64,000 bases of DNA from Rufibacter ruber. Lineage in GTDB: Bacteria > Bacteroidota > Bacteroidia > Cytophagales > Hymenobacteraceae. Positions 18,580-27,862 of this stretch are shown here, piece by piece. Both the position numbers and the translations under genes were made by a program. How positions within the stretch are numbered: position 1 is the first letter of the stretch; every line of letters begins with the position of its first letter. The DNA lies in contig NZ_LRMM01000009.1 of the NCBI RefSeq assembly GCF_001647275.1, forward strand, positions 1 through 64,000, written 5' to 3'. The notes beneath the pieces were generated by a model that was not told the DNA's origin, did not search any database, and was given only the letters and a program-made list of their open reading frames with translations.

Positions 18580-19470
18580 ATGAGTGTTTTAGTAAATAAA
18601 GATTCCAAAGTGATTGTGCAGGGCTTTACCGGCTCAGAGGGTTCTTTCCACGCACAGCAGATGATTGAGTATGGCACCAACGTGGTAGGTGGCGTAACCC
18701 CGGGCAAAGGGGGCTCTACCCACTTAGACCGTCCGGTATTCAACACCGTGGCCGAGGCCGTACAGAAAGCAGGCGCCAACGTGTCCATCATTTTCGTGCC
18801 ACCCGCATTTGCCGCTGATGCCATCATGGAAGCCGCCGATGCCGGGATTGAAGTGATTGTGGCCATCACCGAGGGAATTCCGGTGAAAGACATGGTAGCC
18901 GCTAAGAACTACATCAAAAACAAGCCGGTGACCTTGATTGGCCCCAACTGCCCAGGTGTGATCACGCCAGGCGAAGCCAAAGTAGGCATTATGCCCGGTT
19001 TCGTGTTCAAGCCCGGTAGAATCGGGATTGTGTCTAAATCCGGTACGTTGACCTATGAGGCCGCCGACCAGATTGTGAAAGCCGGTTTGGGTATTTCTAC
19101 CGCTATTGGGATTGGGGGTGACCCCATCATTGGCACGCCTACCAAAAATGCGGTGGAGCTGTTAATGGAAGACCCAGAGACCGATGCCATTGTGATGATT
19201 GGTGAGATTGGCGGGAACTATGAGGCCGTTGCCGCGGAGTACATCAGGTCAACCGGTAACAAAAAACCAGTGGTTGGTTTCATTGCGGGCCAGACTGCTC
19301 CGGCCGGACGCAGAATGGGCCACGCCGGTGCCATCATTGGCGGTGCCGATGACACTGCCGCCGCTAAAATGCGCATCATGCGCGAGAACGGCATTCACGT
19401 AGTGGATTCTCCCGCTGAAATTGGCGAGACCATGGTACGTGTGCTGAAAGGCGAAGCTGCCAACGCATAA
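18580..19470 (+). CDS. sucD: Succinate-CoA ligase (ADP-forming) subunit alpha
   Basis: Alpha subunit of succinyl-CoA synthetase, TCA cycle; binds CoA and carries the phosphohistidine. 296 residues, normal length. CoA-binding Rossmann start ([32 protein letters not shown]), GPNCPGVI, the SKSGTLTYE loop, and the active-site GHAGAI with His248. The ATG at 18580 follows a perfect promoter; a longer in-frame start would read through the promoter and the PAL repeat and is rejected. The beta subunit gene (sucC) is not in the window. Followed by an intrinsic terminator. Confidence 0.96.
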   Translation: MSVLVNKDSKVIVQGFTGSEGSFHAQQMIEYGTNVVGGVTPGKGGSTHLDRPVFNTVAEAVQKAGANVSIIFVPPAFAADAIMEAADAGIEVIVAITEGIPVKDMVAAKNYIKNKPVTLIGPNCPGVITPGEAKVGIMPGFVFKPGRIGIVSKSGTLTYEAADQIVKAGLGISTAIGIGGDPIIGTPTKNAVELLMEDPETDAIVMIGEIGGNYEAVAAEYIRSTGNKKPVVGFIAGQTAPAGRRMGHAGAIIGGADDTAAAKMRIMRENGIHVVDSPAEIGETMVRVLKGEAANA

Positions 19471-19489
19471 GCACAATATCAATCAGATA

Positions 19490-19524
19490 TAAAAAAAGGC
19501 TGTCCTGCAAAGGACAGCCTTTTC
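19490..19524 (+). terminator. Intrinsic terminator of sucD
   Basis: GGCTGTCCT / AGGACAGCC with a GCAA loop, A-run before and TTTT after, 20 bases past the sucD stop codon. It merges directly into a PAL palindrome. Confidence 0.9.
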
Positions 19525-19565
19525 TGTTTTGGGGCTGTTTTTGAGAAAACAGCCCCAAAACAGAA
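19522..19565. repeat. PAL palindrome copy (perfect arms)
   Basis: Arms TTCTGTTTTGGGGCTGTTTT and AAAACAGCCCCAAAACAGAA pair perfectly. The central bases (GGGG/CCCC) differ from other copies but are compensated. Confidence 0.9.
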
Positions 19566-19612
19566 CCTAGACGTGACGGTATGCCAAACGTGTTGCTTTG
19601 GCCATTGGCACT

Positions 19613-21286
19613 TTACTTAGAATTGGCCTGGCTCACTGAGGCAGCGGCTGGTTGGTTTTGGTGATAGGTGGAGTAGTTGACCTGCAGAGCGTCTAGGTGC
19701 TTCAGGTTCTGCCCCAGCCTCTGGGTGAAGTCAGCGTAATCTTTGGCTGCTACCGGTGTCCAGGCTACCTCGGCCAGGGCGCAGGCGCGCGGGAACGCCA
19801 TGTGCTCCACGTGCTCCTTGGTGGGGATGTATTCGGTCCAGAGGTTGGCTTGTACGCCCAGCACATGCTTGGCCTCGTCTGGGGTGAGCACCGCCGGCAC
19901 CGGATTGTACGAGTACACTTTCTCCAGCGAAGAGAAGCCGCCAATGGCCAGCGGTTCGGCCTTGCGGCCTTCTTTGGTCTGGTAGTGGTCAAAGTACAGG
20001 TGCGAGTTGGGGGTCATAATCACATCATGGCGTTCTTTGGCCGCGGCAATGCCGCCTTTCTCACCGCGCCAGCTCATAACGGTGGCGTTGGGAGCCAGAC
20101 CACCCTCCAGAATTTCGTCCCAACCAATAATGGCGCGGCCTTTGGAGTTCAGGAATTTCTCCATGCGCCTGATAAAGTAACTCTGCAGCCCGTGCTCGTC
20201 TTTGAGCCCGTGGTAGGAGATAAGCCCTTGCGCATACGCTGACTTTTTCCAGGCGTCTTTGGGCGCCTCATCGCCGCCAATGTGAATGTACTTGCTGGGG
20301 AAAATAGCCATCACCTCGGTCAGGACGTCTTCCAGGAACGTGAAGGTGTTCTCATTGGGGCAGTAAATGTCTTTGAAAACGCCCCACGTGGTGGCTACGG
20401 TGTAGGTGCTGTCTTTGCAGCCCAGCTCCGGGTAAGCGGCCAGCGCGGCGCGGGAGTGGCCGGGCATTTCAATCTCAGGAATGACGGTAATGAATCGGTC
20501 CTGGGCGTATTTTACCAGGTCTTTGAGTTCTTCCTGGGTGTAGTAGCCGCCGTGGCGCTTGCCGTCATATTTCTTCTCTTTGTCGCGGGAGTGGCCCACC
20601 AGGGTCTCGTTCCGCCAGGCGGCAATCTCCTGCAGTTTAGGGTATTTCTTGATTTCAATGCGCCAGCCCTGGTCTTCAGTAAGGTGGAAATGGAAGGTGT
20701 TGATTTTGTAAAAGGCCAGCAAGTCTATGTAGCGTTTCACGAAGTCAATGGGCTGGAAATGGCGGGCCACGTCCAGCATCATGCCCCGGTAGGCAAAGCG
20801 CGGCGCGTCTTCAATAGAAACAGCGGGCACCTCTATTTTCTTCAGACCAGCGTTCTTTTGCTCAATGGCGGCAGGCATGAGCTGGCGCAGCGTCTGGATG
20901 GCCAGAAAAGCGCCTTTGGCTGTCTTAGACGTCACCTTGATTTCTTTCTTGGTCACCTCCAGTTTGTAGCCTTCGTCATTGGTAATGCTATTGTCCAGGG
21001 CAAAGGTGATGGTGTTTTTCTTCGCGCCAGCGCTGTAGTTTAGCTTGTAACCGGCTGAATTTTCTACCAGGTTCACCAGAAAATCTGTGGCGGTTTTCAG
21101 GTCTGGCGCAGAAGAACCTAGTACAATCTGAGTCTTGGCATTCAGTTTAAAGTGGCCTTTGGCGGGGGTGAGTTTCACCGGCTTGGGAATGATGGCGTAC
21201 CGGCTGGCGTCCTGGGCGTACGCGGCCCCGGCCAGCACCAAGCAAGCCGTGAGCAGGAGGAAAAATTTAGACAAGGTTTGTTGCAT
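19613..21286 (-). CDS. Beta-N-acetylhexosaminidase, GH20
   Basis: Exported GH20 enzyme removing terminal beta-linked GlcNAc or GalNAc by substrate-assisted catalysis. 557 residues from ATG 21286: signal peptide to about residue 25 (AAYAQ), GH20b N-terminal domain about 30-155, then the catalytic TIM barrel with FHFHLTEDQGWRIEIKKYP, the catalytic pair in HIGGDEAP near residues 335-342 and the conserved IIGWDEILEGG and VMSWRG blocks. It is the most promoter-distal of fifteen co-directional genes running from glpD. In that setting it could trim GlcNAc from a glycerol-phosphate polymer, but murein or chitin fragments are also possible. Confidence 0.93.
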   Translation of the reverse strand: MQQTLSKFFLLLTACLVLAGAAYAQDASRYAIIPKPVKLTPAKGHFKLNAKTQIVLGSSAPDLKTATDFLVNLVENSAGYKLNYSAGAKKNTITFALDNSITNDEGYKLEVTKKEIKVTSKTAKGAFLAIQTLRQLMPAAIEQKNAGLKKIEVPAVSIEDAPRFAYRGMMLDVARHFQPIDFVKRYIDLLAFYKINTFHFHLTEDQGWRIEIKKYPKLQEIAAWRNETLVGHSRDKEKKYDGKRHGGYYTQEELKDLVKYAQDRFITVIPEIEMPGHSRAALAAYPELGCKDSTYTVATTWGVFKDIYCPNENTFTFLEDVLTEVMAIFPSKYIHIGGDEAPKDAWKKSAYAQGLISYHGLKDEHGLQSYFIRRMEKFLNSKGRAIIGWDEILEGGLAPNATVMSWRGEKGGIAAAKERHDVIMTPNSHLYFDHYQTKEGRKAEPLAIGGFSSLEKVYSYNPVPAVLTPDEAKHVLGVQANLWTEYIPTKEHVEHMAFPRACALAEVAWTPVAAKDYADFTQRLGQNLKHLDALQVNYSTYHQNQPAAASVSQANSK

Positions 21287-21420
21287 AGTTTGGTAGTTCT
21301 TTTTCAATATTCAATTTAAGTAACTGGCGGTGAAAGCACTGTGCCTAATTTACCAAATAATTGATGAGTTGGGCAAAAAGAGAAACAAGTGAACAGCGGA
21401 AGCTCCAGGGAAAAACAAAT

Positions 21421-21462
21421 TTCTGTTTTCGGGCTGTTTTGAGAAAAACACCGAAAACAGAA
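21421..21462. repeat. PAL palindrome copy, right arm deleted by two bases
   Basis: TTCTGTTTTCGGGCTGTTTT against AAAACACCGAAAACAGAA; the right inner arm has lost part of the GCCC. Between GH20 and the composite repeat at 21608. Confidence 0.8.
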
Positions 21463-21607
21463 AAACTTCTCATTGGAATTGCGAAATCCAAGTTGCGGTT
21501 TTCACCTCTCAAAAGTGAAACCCACCCCTGCCTCTCCCAGGAGGGGAATTGGCTGCTTGAGTAGAAAAAGCGAAGGCTCAATGTTCTCCATCTCTCCTAA
21601 AACGCTC

Positions 21608-21734
21608 TTCCGGATTTCTAATCCGGAAGCAGGTACTTCGGGGATTTGCAATCCCCGTGCCTGCGCTTTTGAACAGCACGCACCGCGGATTGCAAATCCG
21701 CAGGATACCAGATTCGGGATTGCAAATCCCGAAT
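21608..21734. repeat. Composite four-palindrome element, copy A
   Basis: Four different palindromes with a GATT-GCAA-ATC type core: TTCCGGATTTCTAATCCGGAA (21608), CGGGGATTTGCAATCCCCG (21639), GCGGATTGCAAATCCGC (21685) and TTCGGGATTGCAAATCCCGAA (21713). This order is the reverse of copies B (27863) and C (57311), so the element is inverted here. Flanking sequence (GGCTCAA ... CGCTCTTCC) is shared with copy B. A CCC-AGGAGGGG motif lies at 21536-21546. Confidence 0.85.
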
Positions 21735-21832
21735 AGCAGAACGGAGCTAATGGAATGATAGCACACCATTCTGCCTTGGTACGACAGGAAAAGTGTCCAC
21801 GGCTTCTCTAAAGCACAACGAGGGTGACGTTT

Positions 21833-22525
21833 CTACTTAAGGTAATTACCTTTTTTCAACACGTCGGCCCACTTCTGGTAGCCGGCCACGGTCAGGTGCA
21901 GGCCGTCATGGGTGTATTCTTTGACCAGACGCTTGTCACTGTCCAGGAAGTGCGGGTGTAAGTCAATCACCTCAATCTTCTCTTTCTTGGCCAGGTCTTT
22001 AATGCCTTGGTTCACGGCGGCAATATGCTCGTCTTTGTTGTAGTGGTTCTTGAACTTGTCAAAGGTATTGTTCACCGGCATGAGCGTCTGGAAGTAAATC
22101 CTGGTCTTGGGTGAACCGGCTTTGATGCGCGCCACCATTTTGCGGTGGTTGGCGGTAATTACGTGGTCCGGAATGTTGCGCGAGATGTCATTGATGCCAA
22201 TCAGGATGAACACTTTGGCGGGTTTGCCTTCAATGACTTCGTCCAGGCGCTCCAGCACGCCAAACGTGATGTCCCCCGAGATGCCGCGGTTTTTCACGTT
22301 AGACATACCCAGCAGCTCAGCCCAGTCAGTGTTGGCGGTAATGCTGTTGCCCAAAAACACAATGTCATTGGCCGCGTTTGGGTATGACTTGAATTGGGCC
22401 ACCTTCAGCTCATAGGCCGCTGGGCGGTAGGTGCTGTCCCACTTGGCAGCAGTGGTTTGGGCCTGGGCCTGAAAACCCAGCAAGAGCGCGCACAGCGCGG
22501 AAAGGAAAGTGCGTTTCAGTTTCAT
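21833..22525 (-). CDS. Secreted SGNH/GDSL esterase
   Basis: 230 residues with a signal peptide (MKLKRTFLSALCALLLGFQAQA). Block I is VFLGNSIT (Ser61), block II NRGISGDIT, block III IGINDISRN, block V YTHDGLHLTVAGY (Asp and His of the triad). This is the sialate/platelet-activating-factor acetylhydrolase-like branch, which removes acetyl or other short ester groups from sugars or lipids. In this cluster it could deacylate a decorated polymer (for example remove an ester substituent); that is inference. The ATG at 22525 starts the signal; an upstream in-frame start reads through a PAL repeat. Confidence 0.85.
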   Translation of the reverse strand: MKLKRTFLSALCALLLGFQAQAQTTAAKWDSTYRPAAYELKVAQFKSYPNAANDIVFLGNSITANTDWAELLGMSNVKNRGISGDITFGVLERLDEVIEGKPAKVFILIGINDISRNIPDHVITANHRKMVARIKAGSPKTRIYFQTLMPVNNTFDKFKNHYNKDEHIAAVNQGIKDLAKKEKIEVIDLHPHFLDSDKRLVKEYTHDGLHLTVAGYQKWADVLKKGNYLK

Positions 22526-22558
22526 ATATTTTGTTTGCGTGAGAGAAATGAATATGAA

Positions 22559-22604
22559 TTTCTGTTTTCGGGCTGTTTTCAGAAAAACAGCCCGAAAACA
22601 GAAA
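22559..22604. repeat. PAL palindrome copy (perfect arms)
   Basis: Arms TTTCTGTTTTCGGGCTGTTTT / AAAACAGCCCGAAAACAGAAA are perfectly paired. Lies between the GDPD stop (22614) and the SGNH start (22525). Confidence 0.92.
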
Positions 22605-22613
22605 ACTTTGCTA

Positions 22614-23519
22614 CTACTGGAAAAACAGGTTAGGGTAATCAGAAATGATGCCATCAACGCCCAACGCTTTCATGCGGGCAATGTCTTCCGGCGTATTCGC
22701 CGTCCAGGGAATCACTTTCATGCCCAGGGCATGGCATTGCTTCACCAGCTCGGCGGTTACCAGCTTGCGGTGCGGACTGTACACCACCGGCGTGAAGCCC
22801 AGGTCTTTGATGTTCTCTTCTACAGACTTTTGGTTATCAATGAGCAAAGACGTGCGCACCTGCGGGTGTTTCTGGTGCAGCACCTGCAACGTGCGTGGGT
22901 CAAATGACTGAATGATCACGTACGGGGTAATTTTCTTGTCTTCAATCACTTGCATGAGCGCCTTCACAAAGGCCTCTGGGGCCGGGTGTAGTTTGTTGTC
23001 TCCCGTGGCTTTTGATTTGGTCTCAATGTTGTAAAACACCTGCGGTTTACCCGTGGCTTTCAGGTAATTCTGTACTGAGTCAATCAGCTCCGCTAACCGC
23101 GGAATATAGGTTTTCACCAGCTGTTGCTCCGGAAAAAGGGAGTACGCTTTAGTCCCCAGTTCGAACGCCCGCACCTGGTCATAATTCATCTGGTAGACCA
23201 CGTACTTTTTGGCGTCTTCCTTGGGTATGTCTTCGCCTTTAGGCGTGCGGGCATACGCCGGATTGATGTGCGGGTCATGCGTTACCACCACCTGGCCGTC
23301 TTTGGTGATGTGGCAGTCCATCTCCAGGGTGGTCACGCCCAAGTCAAGGGCTTTGCGCATGGCCGGGATAGAGTTCTCCGGGAATAAGCCGCGGGCGCCG
23401 CGGTGGCCTTCGGTGCCGAAAGTCGGCAACGGCGGTAAGTTCTGGGTCACAGATTGAGAGCTTTTGCAACCGGCCAACAAGGTGGCACTGAGTAAGAGGG
23501 CAGAAAATGTTTTGTTCAT
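22614..23519 (-). CDS. glpQ: Glycerophosphodiester phosphodiesterase lipoprotein
   Basis: GDPD-family phosphodiesterase that splits glycerophosphodiesters into glycerol-3-phosphate and an alcohol; relatives also degrade teichoic acids. 301 residues, lipobox LLAGC (Cys18), so envelope-anchored. Catalytic residues are visible: GHRGARG (His39, Arg40), the metal-binding ENS Glu49, TLEMDCH (Glu66, Asp68) and VVTHDPH (His81); the C-terminal marks TANTPEDIARM and GVDGIISDYP also fit. It feeds directly into the upstream glpT/glpK/glpD functions. The symbol is by function, not proven orthology. Sixty bases separate it from the GH36 gene. Confidence 0.92.
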   Translation of the reverse strand: MNKTFSALLLSATLLAGCKSSQSVTQNLPPLPTFGTEGHRGARGLFPENSIPAMRKALDLGVTTLEMDCHITKDGQVVVTHDPHINPAYARTPKGEDIPKEDAKKYVVYQMNYDQVRAFELGTKAYSLFPEQQLVKTYIPRLAELIDSVQNYLKATGKPQVFYNIETKSKATGDNKLHPAPEAFVKALMQVIEDKKITPYVIIQSFDPRTLQVLHQKHPQVRTSLLIDNQKSVEENIKDLGFTPVVYSPHRKLVTAELVKQCHALGMKVIPWTANTPEDIARMKALGVDGIISDYPNLFFQ

Positions 23520-23579
23520 GGTGTGCTCAAGATAGCAGGTAAGAATTCTGTTCTAAAGGTTAATCTGGAGATATATAAA

Positions 23580-25745
23580 CTAAGGTTTTTCAGTGATTTC
23601 AAACACGGCGCTGGTAATGGCGGTGTTGGGCGACACGGCAATACCCACTTTCATGAGATAATCACCGGAGTAGGCTTTGCCATTGGCCGAAAACGTGGAT
23701 TTGGTGTCTGGCATGAGGTTGATTTCCTGCACCTGGTACTTCTTCTGCGGGTCCAGCCCTTGCAAACGTACCGGCGTGAAGCGGTCACGGTTACGGGTTT
23801 GCAGGTTGTAGGCGAACAGCACTGATTTGCTTTTTGCTTCGTTCACGTACATGAGCACCGCGCGCTTCTCTTCATACGGAGACACCAGCCGGTACTGGTC
23901 GCCAAACCAAATCACGTCACTCAGTCGCTTATAGTTAGCCACGGCTTGCTTGCAGTACTGCAGTTCCTTCTCATTGAACTCACTCACCTGAATGTCAAAG
24001 CCCAGCTTGCCCATCATGGCCACATCTGTGCGGTATTTCACCGGTTGCTTGCCCCAGCTGGTCACGTGCGCCGACATGGCCACCGCCGGGAAAAAGTTAG
24101 AGTAGCTCCATTGAATAAGCACGCGCTCCAGCCCGTCTGTATTGTCGCTGGGCCAGAACTCGGTGAAGTACGGCAGCGCGCCGTAGTCTACCCTGCCGCC
24201 GCCACCGGAGCAGAGCATGATGGGCAGGTGCGGGTATTTCTTGCGTATTCTGGCCAGCGTTTTGTACAAGCTATTCACGTAGTCAATAGGCAAATGCGAC
24301 TGCACCTTAAGGTTGGGTGAAAACGCGTTGGTGAACGTGCGGTTGCAGTCCCACTTAATGTAAGCGAGGCGCGGGTTCTTGGTGAGCAAATCATCTACCA
24401 GGTTAAACACGAAGTCCTGCACCTTGGGATTGGTAAGGTCCAGCACCAGTTGGTTGCGTTGGTAATGCTCGTCGCGGTTGGGCAGTTTCAAGACCCAGTC
24501 CGGGTGCTTTTCATAGAGTTCGCTTTTGGGGTTCACCATTTCGGGCTCCAGCCAGATGCCAAACTTCACGCCTTTCTGTTCGGCCTGTTCTACTAAGTAG
24601 CCAATGCCGCTGGGCAGCTTAGTTTTGTTTTCCTGCCAGTCGCCCAGCCCGGCGTTGGCCGCGTTGCGCGGATATTTGTTCCCGAACCAGCCATCGTCCA
24701 GCAAAAATAAATCCACGCCCAATTTGGCGGCGCCGTCAAACAGTTCTACCAGCTTCTTCTCATCAAAGTCAAAGTAGGTGGCTTCCCAGTTGTTGAGCAG
24801 CGTGAGGCGCGGTTTGTTGCCGTCCAGAATACCGTAGTTGCGGGCCCAACGGTGGAAACTGCGGCTGGCCTCGCCTTTGCCTTGCTGGCTGTAGGTGAAG
24901 ATAAACGCCGGGGTCACAAACGGTTGGTTAGGTGCCAAATGGTATTCAGACGCGTGCGGATTCATGCCCGCGATCACGCGTAACGAGTTCTTCTCGTCCA
25001 GCTCAAACGCGAACTGGAAATTACCAGACCATGCCAACGTACCCGCAATGACTTCGCCGTGGTTTTCGCCGGAAGGCTTGTCCAGGGAAAGCAAGAACGT
25101 GGGGCTCTGAAATTTGTGCGCGCGGGTGCCCAGTTTGCTGTCAATGACCTTGATGCCGCTGGTAAGCTGGTGCTCCTGCAACTGCATCTCGCCCGCCCAG
25201 TCGCCGTGGAACTGCGAGAGCCAGTAATTGGGTGCGTCAAAGTGCAGCATCGCCGAGGCGAAGTTGCCCAGCACCACCGGCTTCTTCTCCTTGTGTTTGA
25301 TTTCGGTCCAGGCCTTGATGATGTTTTCTTTCTGGAACGTATGGAAATGCAGAATCACCTCAACCGGGTACTTAGGGTCTTTCAGGTGAATGGCTGTTGC
25401 CGTCACGTTGGCCTCGGGTTGCTGCGTGGTGTGCCGGTCATACTTCAACTCCAAAGATGGGTTGCCGTCATTGTGCAACACCCTGATAGCCGGTTCAAAC
25501 AGGTTGTCGGTGCCCGAAGGAATGTACGCCTCATGCGCCGTGGAACTCAGCTGACCGTTGTCTTGCGCATTGGTGAGTTTGGGGCCCAGGTAACTTTGGT
25601 ACAGCTTCTGGTTCTTGCCCACAGTAAACGCCAGCGTGACTTTATCAGTCTGTACCAGGATTTGTTTGGTGGTTGGCTGCGCCTGCGCAAGTAGTCCAGA
25701 AGGCAACAGAAGCAGCAACGACCACAGGAGTAGTTTGTAGTTCAT
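23580..25745 (-). CDS. Alpha-galactosidase, GH36
   Basis: Exported GH36 enzyme removing terminal alpha-galactose. About 721 residues: signal peptide (LLLWSLLLLLPSGLLAQA), N-terminal beta-sandwich to about 320, catalytic TIM barrel with LFLLDDGWFG, FGIWLEPEMVNP, the nucleophile in YIKWDCNR (about Asp465), CSGGGGRVD and the acid/base in FWPSDNTDG (about 532), then a C-terminal beta domain. The second ATG (25745) begins the signal peptide; a start five codons earlier (25760) is also open. With neighbours it could remove alpha-Gal from teichoic-type polymers or from galactosylglycerols; plant alpha-galactosides are the plain alternative. Confidence 0.93.
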   Translation of the reverse strand: MNYKLLLWSLLLLLPSGLLAQAQPTTKQILVQTDKVTLAFTVGKNQKLYQSYLGPKLTNAQDNGQLSSTAHEAYIPSGTDNLFEPAIRVLHNDGNPSLELKYDRHTTQQPEANVTATAIHLKDPKYPVEVILHFHTFQKENIIKAWTEIKHKEKKPVVLGNFASAMLHFDAPNYWLSQFHGDWAGEMQLQEHQLTSGIKVIDSKLGTRAHKFQSPTFLLSLDKPSGENHGEVIAGTLAWSGNFQFAFELDEKNSLRVIAGMNPHASEYHLAPNQPFVTPAFIFTYSQQGKGEASRSFHRWARNYGILDGNKPRLTLLNNWEATYFDFDEKKLVELFDGAAKLGVDLFLLDDGWFGNKYPRNAANAGLGDWQENKTKLPSGIGYLVEQAEQKGVKFGIWLEPEMVNPKSELYEKHPDWVLKLPNRDEHYQRNQLVLDLTNPKVQDFVFNLVDDLLTKNPRLAYIKWDCNRTFTNAFSPNLKVQSHLPIDYVNSLYKTLARIRKKYPHLPIMLCSGGGGRVDYGALPYFTEFWPSDNTDGLERVLIQWSYSNFFPAVAMSAHVTSWGKQPVKYRTDVAMMGKLGFDIQVSEFNEKELQYCKQAVANYKRLSDVIWFGDQYRLVSPYEEKRAVLMYVNEAKSKSVLFAYNLQTRNRDRFTPVRLQGLDPQKKYQVQEINLMPDTKSTFSANGKAYSGDYLMKVGIAVSPNTAITSAVFEITEKP

Positions 25746-25848
25746 GTTTGGGTGAGACATTGAAAAATTCCGCCCGCGGGCGATGCATTATCAGGTAAAA
25801 GAGGCACGCTTTGCGGTGCATCAATTAGATAGGCAGATTTGCCCGCAC

Positions 25849-25894
25849 TTCCTGTTTTCGGGCTGTTTTCTGAAAAACAGGCCAGAAACAGGAA
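25849..25894. repeat. PAL palindrome copy
   Basis: TTCCTGTTTTCGGGCTGTTTT / AAAACAGGCCAGAAACAGGAA; outer arms pair, with two mismatches in the centre of the arm. Confidence 0.85.
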
Positions 25895-25930
25895 CTAAGC
25901 ACAAAGACAGATCCAACCATAAGTATTTTA

Positions 25931-26022
25931 TTGTCCTCCTGAAAGGATCTTGTGGGCGAACTAGAAAGGCATTTGTGAACTGCATTTACCGTTCGCTACC
26001 AAGATCCATTTCAGGAGGACAA
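25931..26022. repeat. Long two-copy hairpin repeat, copy 1
   Basis: Stem from TTGTCCTCCTGAAA-GGATCTTG-GGCGAAC to GTTCGC-CCAAGATCC-TTTCAGGAGGACAA with a loop of about 35 bases. A second copy is at 48434-48527. It fills the gap between the GH36 and metallophosphoesterase genes together with a PAL copy and another hairpin at 26034. Confidence 0.8.
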
Positions 26023-26033
26023 AAGGGAAAGTT

Positions 26034-26106
26034 ATGGCGAAGCGCCGCTTGTGCCTACGGATGCTGATTCATGATGCGTGCAGTCACAAGCGGACGCTTG
26101 CGCCAT
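26034..26106. repeat. Hairpin with CACAAGCGGACGCTTGCGCC motif
   Basis: ATGGCG-AAGCG-CCGCTTGTG pairs imperfectly with CACAAGCGGACGCTTGCGCCAT. The right half (26074-26105) recurs with three mismatches at 57591-57622. Confidence 0.65.
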
Positions 26107-26134
26107 GTAATGCCAGCAGCAACGTGAAAAGTAA

Positions 26135-27553
26135 TTACGCCGTAGCGGCCGTGGCCTCGTACTGGTTCCCGAAGCGGTCAGTGGCCACCACCCGCACTTG
26201 TTTCACCTCTGGCCCCACGTGGCTCATGAAGAGGTGCTCGGTTCTGGCGGGCTCAGCGAAGGCGCGGCGGGCGGGGAGTTTGTCCCCTTTCATGGTGCGC
26301 ACGGCCTCGGGGTCATAGCCTTTGGTGTTTTGCAGCGCGCCCATGGGTTTGCTGTCTGCGTACCACTCCACTTTCCAGGCGGGGTCCCAGTTCCAGACGT
26401 TGGCAATAAAGCGGTTCTGGCCGGTGAGTTTCTCCATGTCCAGGCTGATCTGGTGCGATTTGTCTTTGCCAGTTGACTTATAGAACCACTGCAGCTGGTT
26501 GCCGTTCACCTCATACACGCCGTAGCCGTTGGGCGTACCGTCTGTGCAGATAGCCCCTGACCACCAGGCGCCGCACACCGTGCCGTGCACGTGCTCATGC
26601 ACGCCTTCGCGCAGCATGTGGTAGTTGGTGTGCGTGTGGCCGGTCATGATGTGCACCTGATAGCCCTGCAGCAGCGCAAACAGCTCTTCGCGGTTTTTCA
26701 CGGCGTTAGAAATGGGAATGTGCGCGTTGATGATCACCAGATGGTCTTTGGGCACATGGCTCAAATCCTGCTTGATCCAGGCCAGTTGCTGTTCATTGAG
26801 GTGGCCGTCATACTCGCGCTCCTTGCCCAGGTACCGCACGTCATCCAGCACAATGTAATGCGCCTTGCCGCGGTTGAACGAGTAATACGTAGGGCCAAAG
26901 ATTTTCTGGAACGTTACGTCAGAGGTCTCGTCGCCGCCCTGGCGGTAGTCCATGTCATGGTTGCCCAGCGCCTGGAAAAACGGAATGCCAATGGCCCCCA
27001 CGGCTTTGCTGTAATCCGGGAAAAGTTTGTGGTTGTCCCAGACCAGATCGCCCACGCCAATGCCGTGCACCAGCGCGTCTTTGCCCAGGCTCTGTACCAG
27101 TTTCTGGGCATCGGGCACCGAGTCCTGCATCATGAGTTTCACGTCTGTGGCGTCTTTCACCTGCGGGTCTGCCCAGATAATGAACGAGTGTTTGCTGTCA
27201 TCCCGGCCCAACGGCTGCAGCTCAAAATCATACTTTTTGCCTTTGCCGCCAGAAATGGGCAGGTAATGCCGGGCCAGGCCTTTCTCCTGCGGGAACTCGT
27301 ACCCCGCCGGAATGGAGACAAACACAAAGCGGGCCTGCGGGTTGGCCGGCAGCTCAAACTGCCCGCGTCTGTCGGTCTTTGCCACGGTAAAACCGTCTGA
27401 TACCACTACATCGGCCAATTTCTTGCCGCGGGTTTTCACTGTGCCGGTAAGGGTTTGCTTTGCTTTTCTGGTTCTGGCAAAGACATCTGGGCCAGCCAAC
27501 ACCAGGCCTCCGGAGAACAGGGCGAGGGTCTGGAGAAAGGTTCTTCTTTTCAT
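26135..27553 (-). CDS. Calcineurin-like phosphoesterase with N- and C-terminal MetallophosN/C domains
   Basis: Exported metallophosphoesterase of 472 residues. The N-terminus MKRRTFLQTLALFSGG is a twin-arginine-like signal. Domains: transthyretin-like MetallophosN about 35-115 (LTGTVKTRGKKLADVVVSDG), calcineurin core about 125-330 with IWADPQ, VGDLVWD, LGNHDMDY and MTGHTHTNYH (metal ligands Asp, His, Asn, His), and a C-terminal domain to the end. Such enzymes cleave phosphomonoesters or phosphodiesters; this domain set is common in Bacteroidota loci for phosphorylated glycans. It may release phosphate or split a phosphodiester of the imported substrate. Repeats on both sides separate it from its neighbours. 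Confidence 0.88.
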   Translation of the reverse strand: MKRRTFLQTLALFSGGLVLAGPDVFARTRKAKQTLTGTVKTRGKKLADVVVSDGFTVAKTDRRGQFELPANPQARFVFVSIPAGYEFPQEKGLARHYLPISGGKGKKYDFELQPLGRDDSKHSFIIWADPQVKDATDVKLMMQDSVPDAQKLVQSLGKDALVHGIGVGDLVWDNHKLFPDYSKAVGAIGIPFFQALGNHDMDYRQGGDETSDVTFQKIFGPTYYSFNRGKAHYIVLDDVRYLGKEREYDGHLNEQQLAWIKQDLSHVPKDHLVIINAHIPISNAVKNREELFALLQGYQVHIMTGHTHTNYHMLREGVHEHVHGTVCGAWWSGAICTDGTPNGYGVYEVNGNQLQWFYKSTGKDKSHQISLDMEKLTGQNRFIANVWNWDPAWKVEWYADSKPMGALQNTKGYDPEAVRTMKGDKLPARRAFAEPARTEHLFMSHVGPEVKQVRVVATDRFGNQYEATAATA

Positions 27554-27596
27554 GGGGTTGCGGAAGGTACTCTTTGTTAATGATTGATTGTCTTGT

Positions 27597-27640
27597 TTCT
27601 GTTTCTGGCCTGTTTTTCAAAAAACAGGCCAGAAACAGAA
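27597..27640. repeat. PAL palindrome copy (perfect arms)
   Basis: TTCTGTTTCTGGCCTGTTTT / AAAACAGGCCAGAAACAGAA perfectly paired, including a T-to-C change in the first CTGTTTT that is compensated in the right arm. Lies 44 bases upstream of the metallophosphoesterase start. Confidence 0.92.
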
Positions 27641-27862
27641 TATAATTTTATCTCCGCCCAAAGGCGGAAGTGTTTCTTTATGCCATCTGTTTCTTTTAAG
27701 TAAATCGCTGTTTTTACTTATAAACCTAGGTTTGTGGCTTGTGCAAACTATTTGAGATTTGCAGGCAACCTACCCCTACCCCTTTGAGGAGGGGAATTTC
27801 AGATAAAGTAAACTCTGCCCTCTTCAGCTATTCTCCCGCTGTTCTTCCGCTTTTCTCCTGCT

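Noticed and set aside
20282-21043. Plus-strand open frame within the GH20 gene
   Set aside because: Shadow of the GH20 reading frame; no signal or domain of its own.
21608-21734. Composite palindrome element as a CRISPR array
   Set aside because: Repeats are short, differ from unit to unit, and are palindromes with unequal spacing; no cas genes are present.
22526-22657. N-terminal extension of the SGNH esterase
   Set aside because: Reads through a PAL palindrome and overlaps the GDPD gene; the signal peptide starts at 22525.
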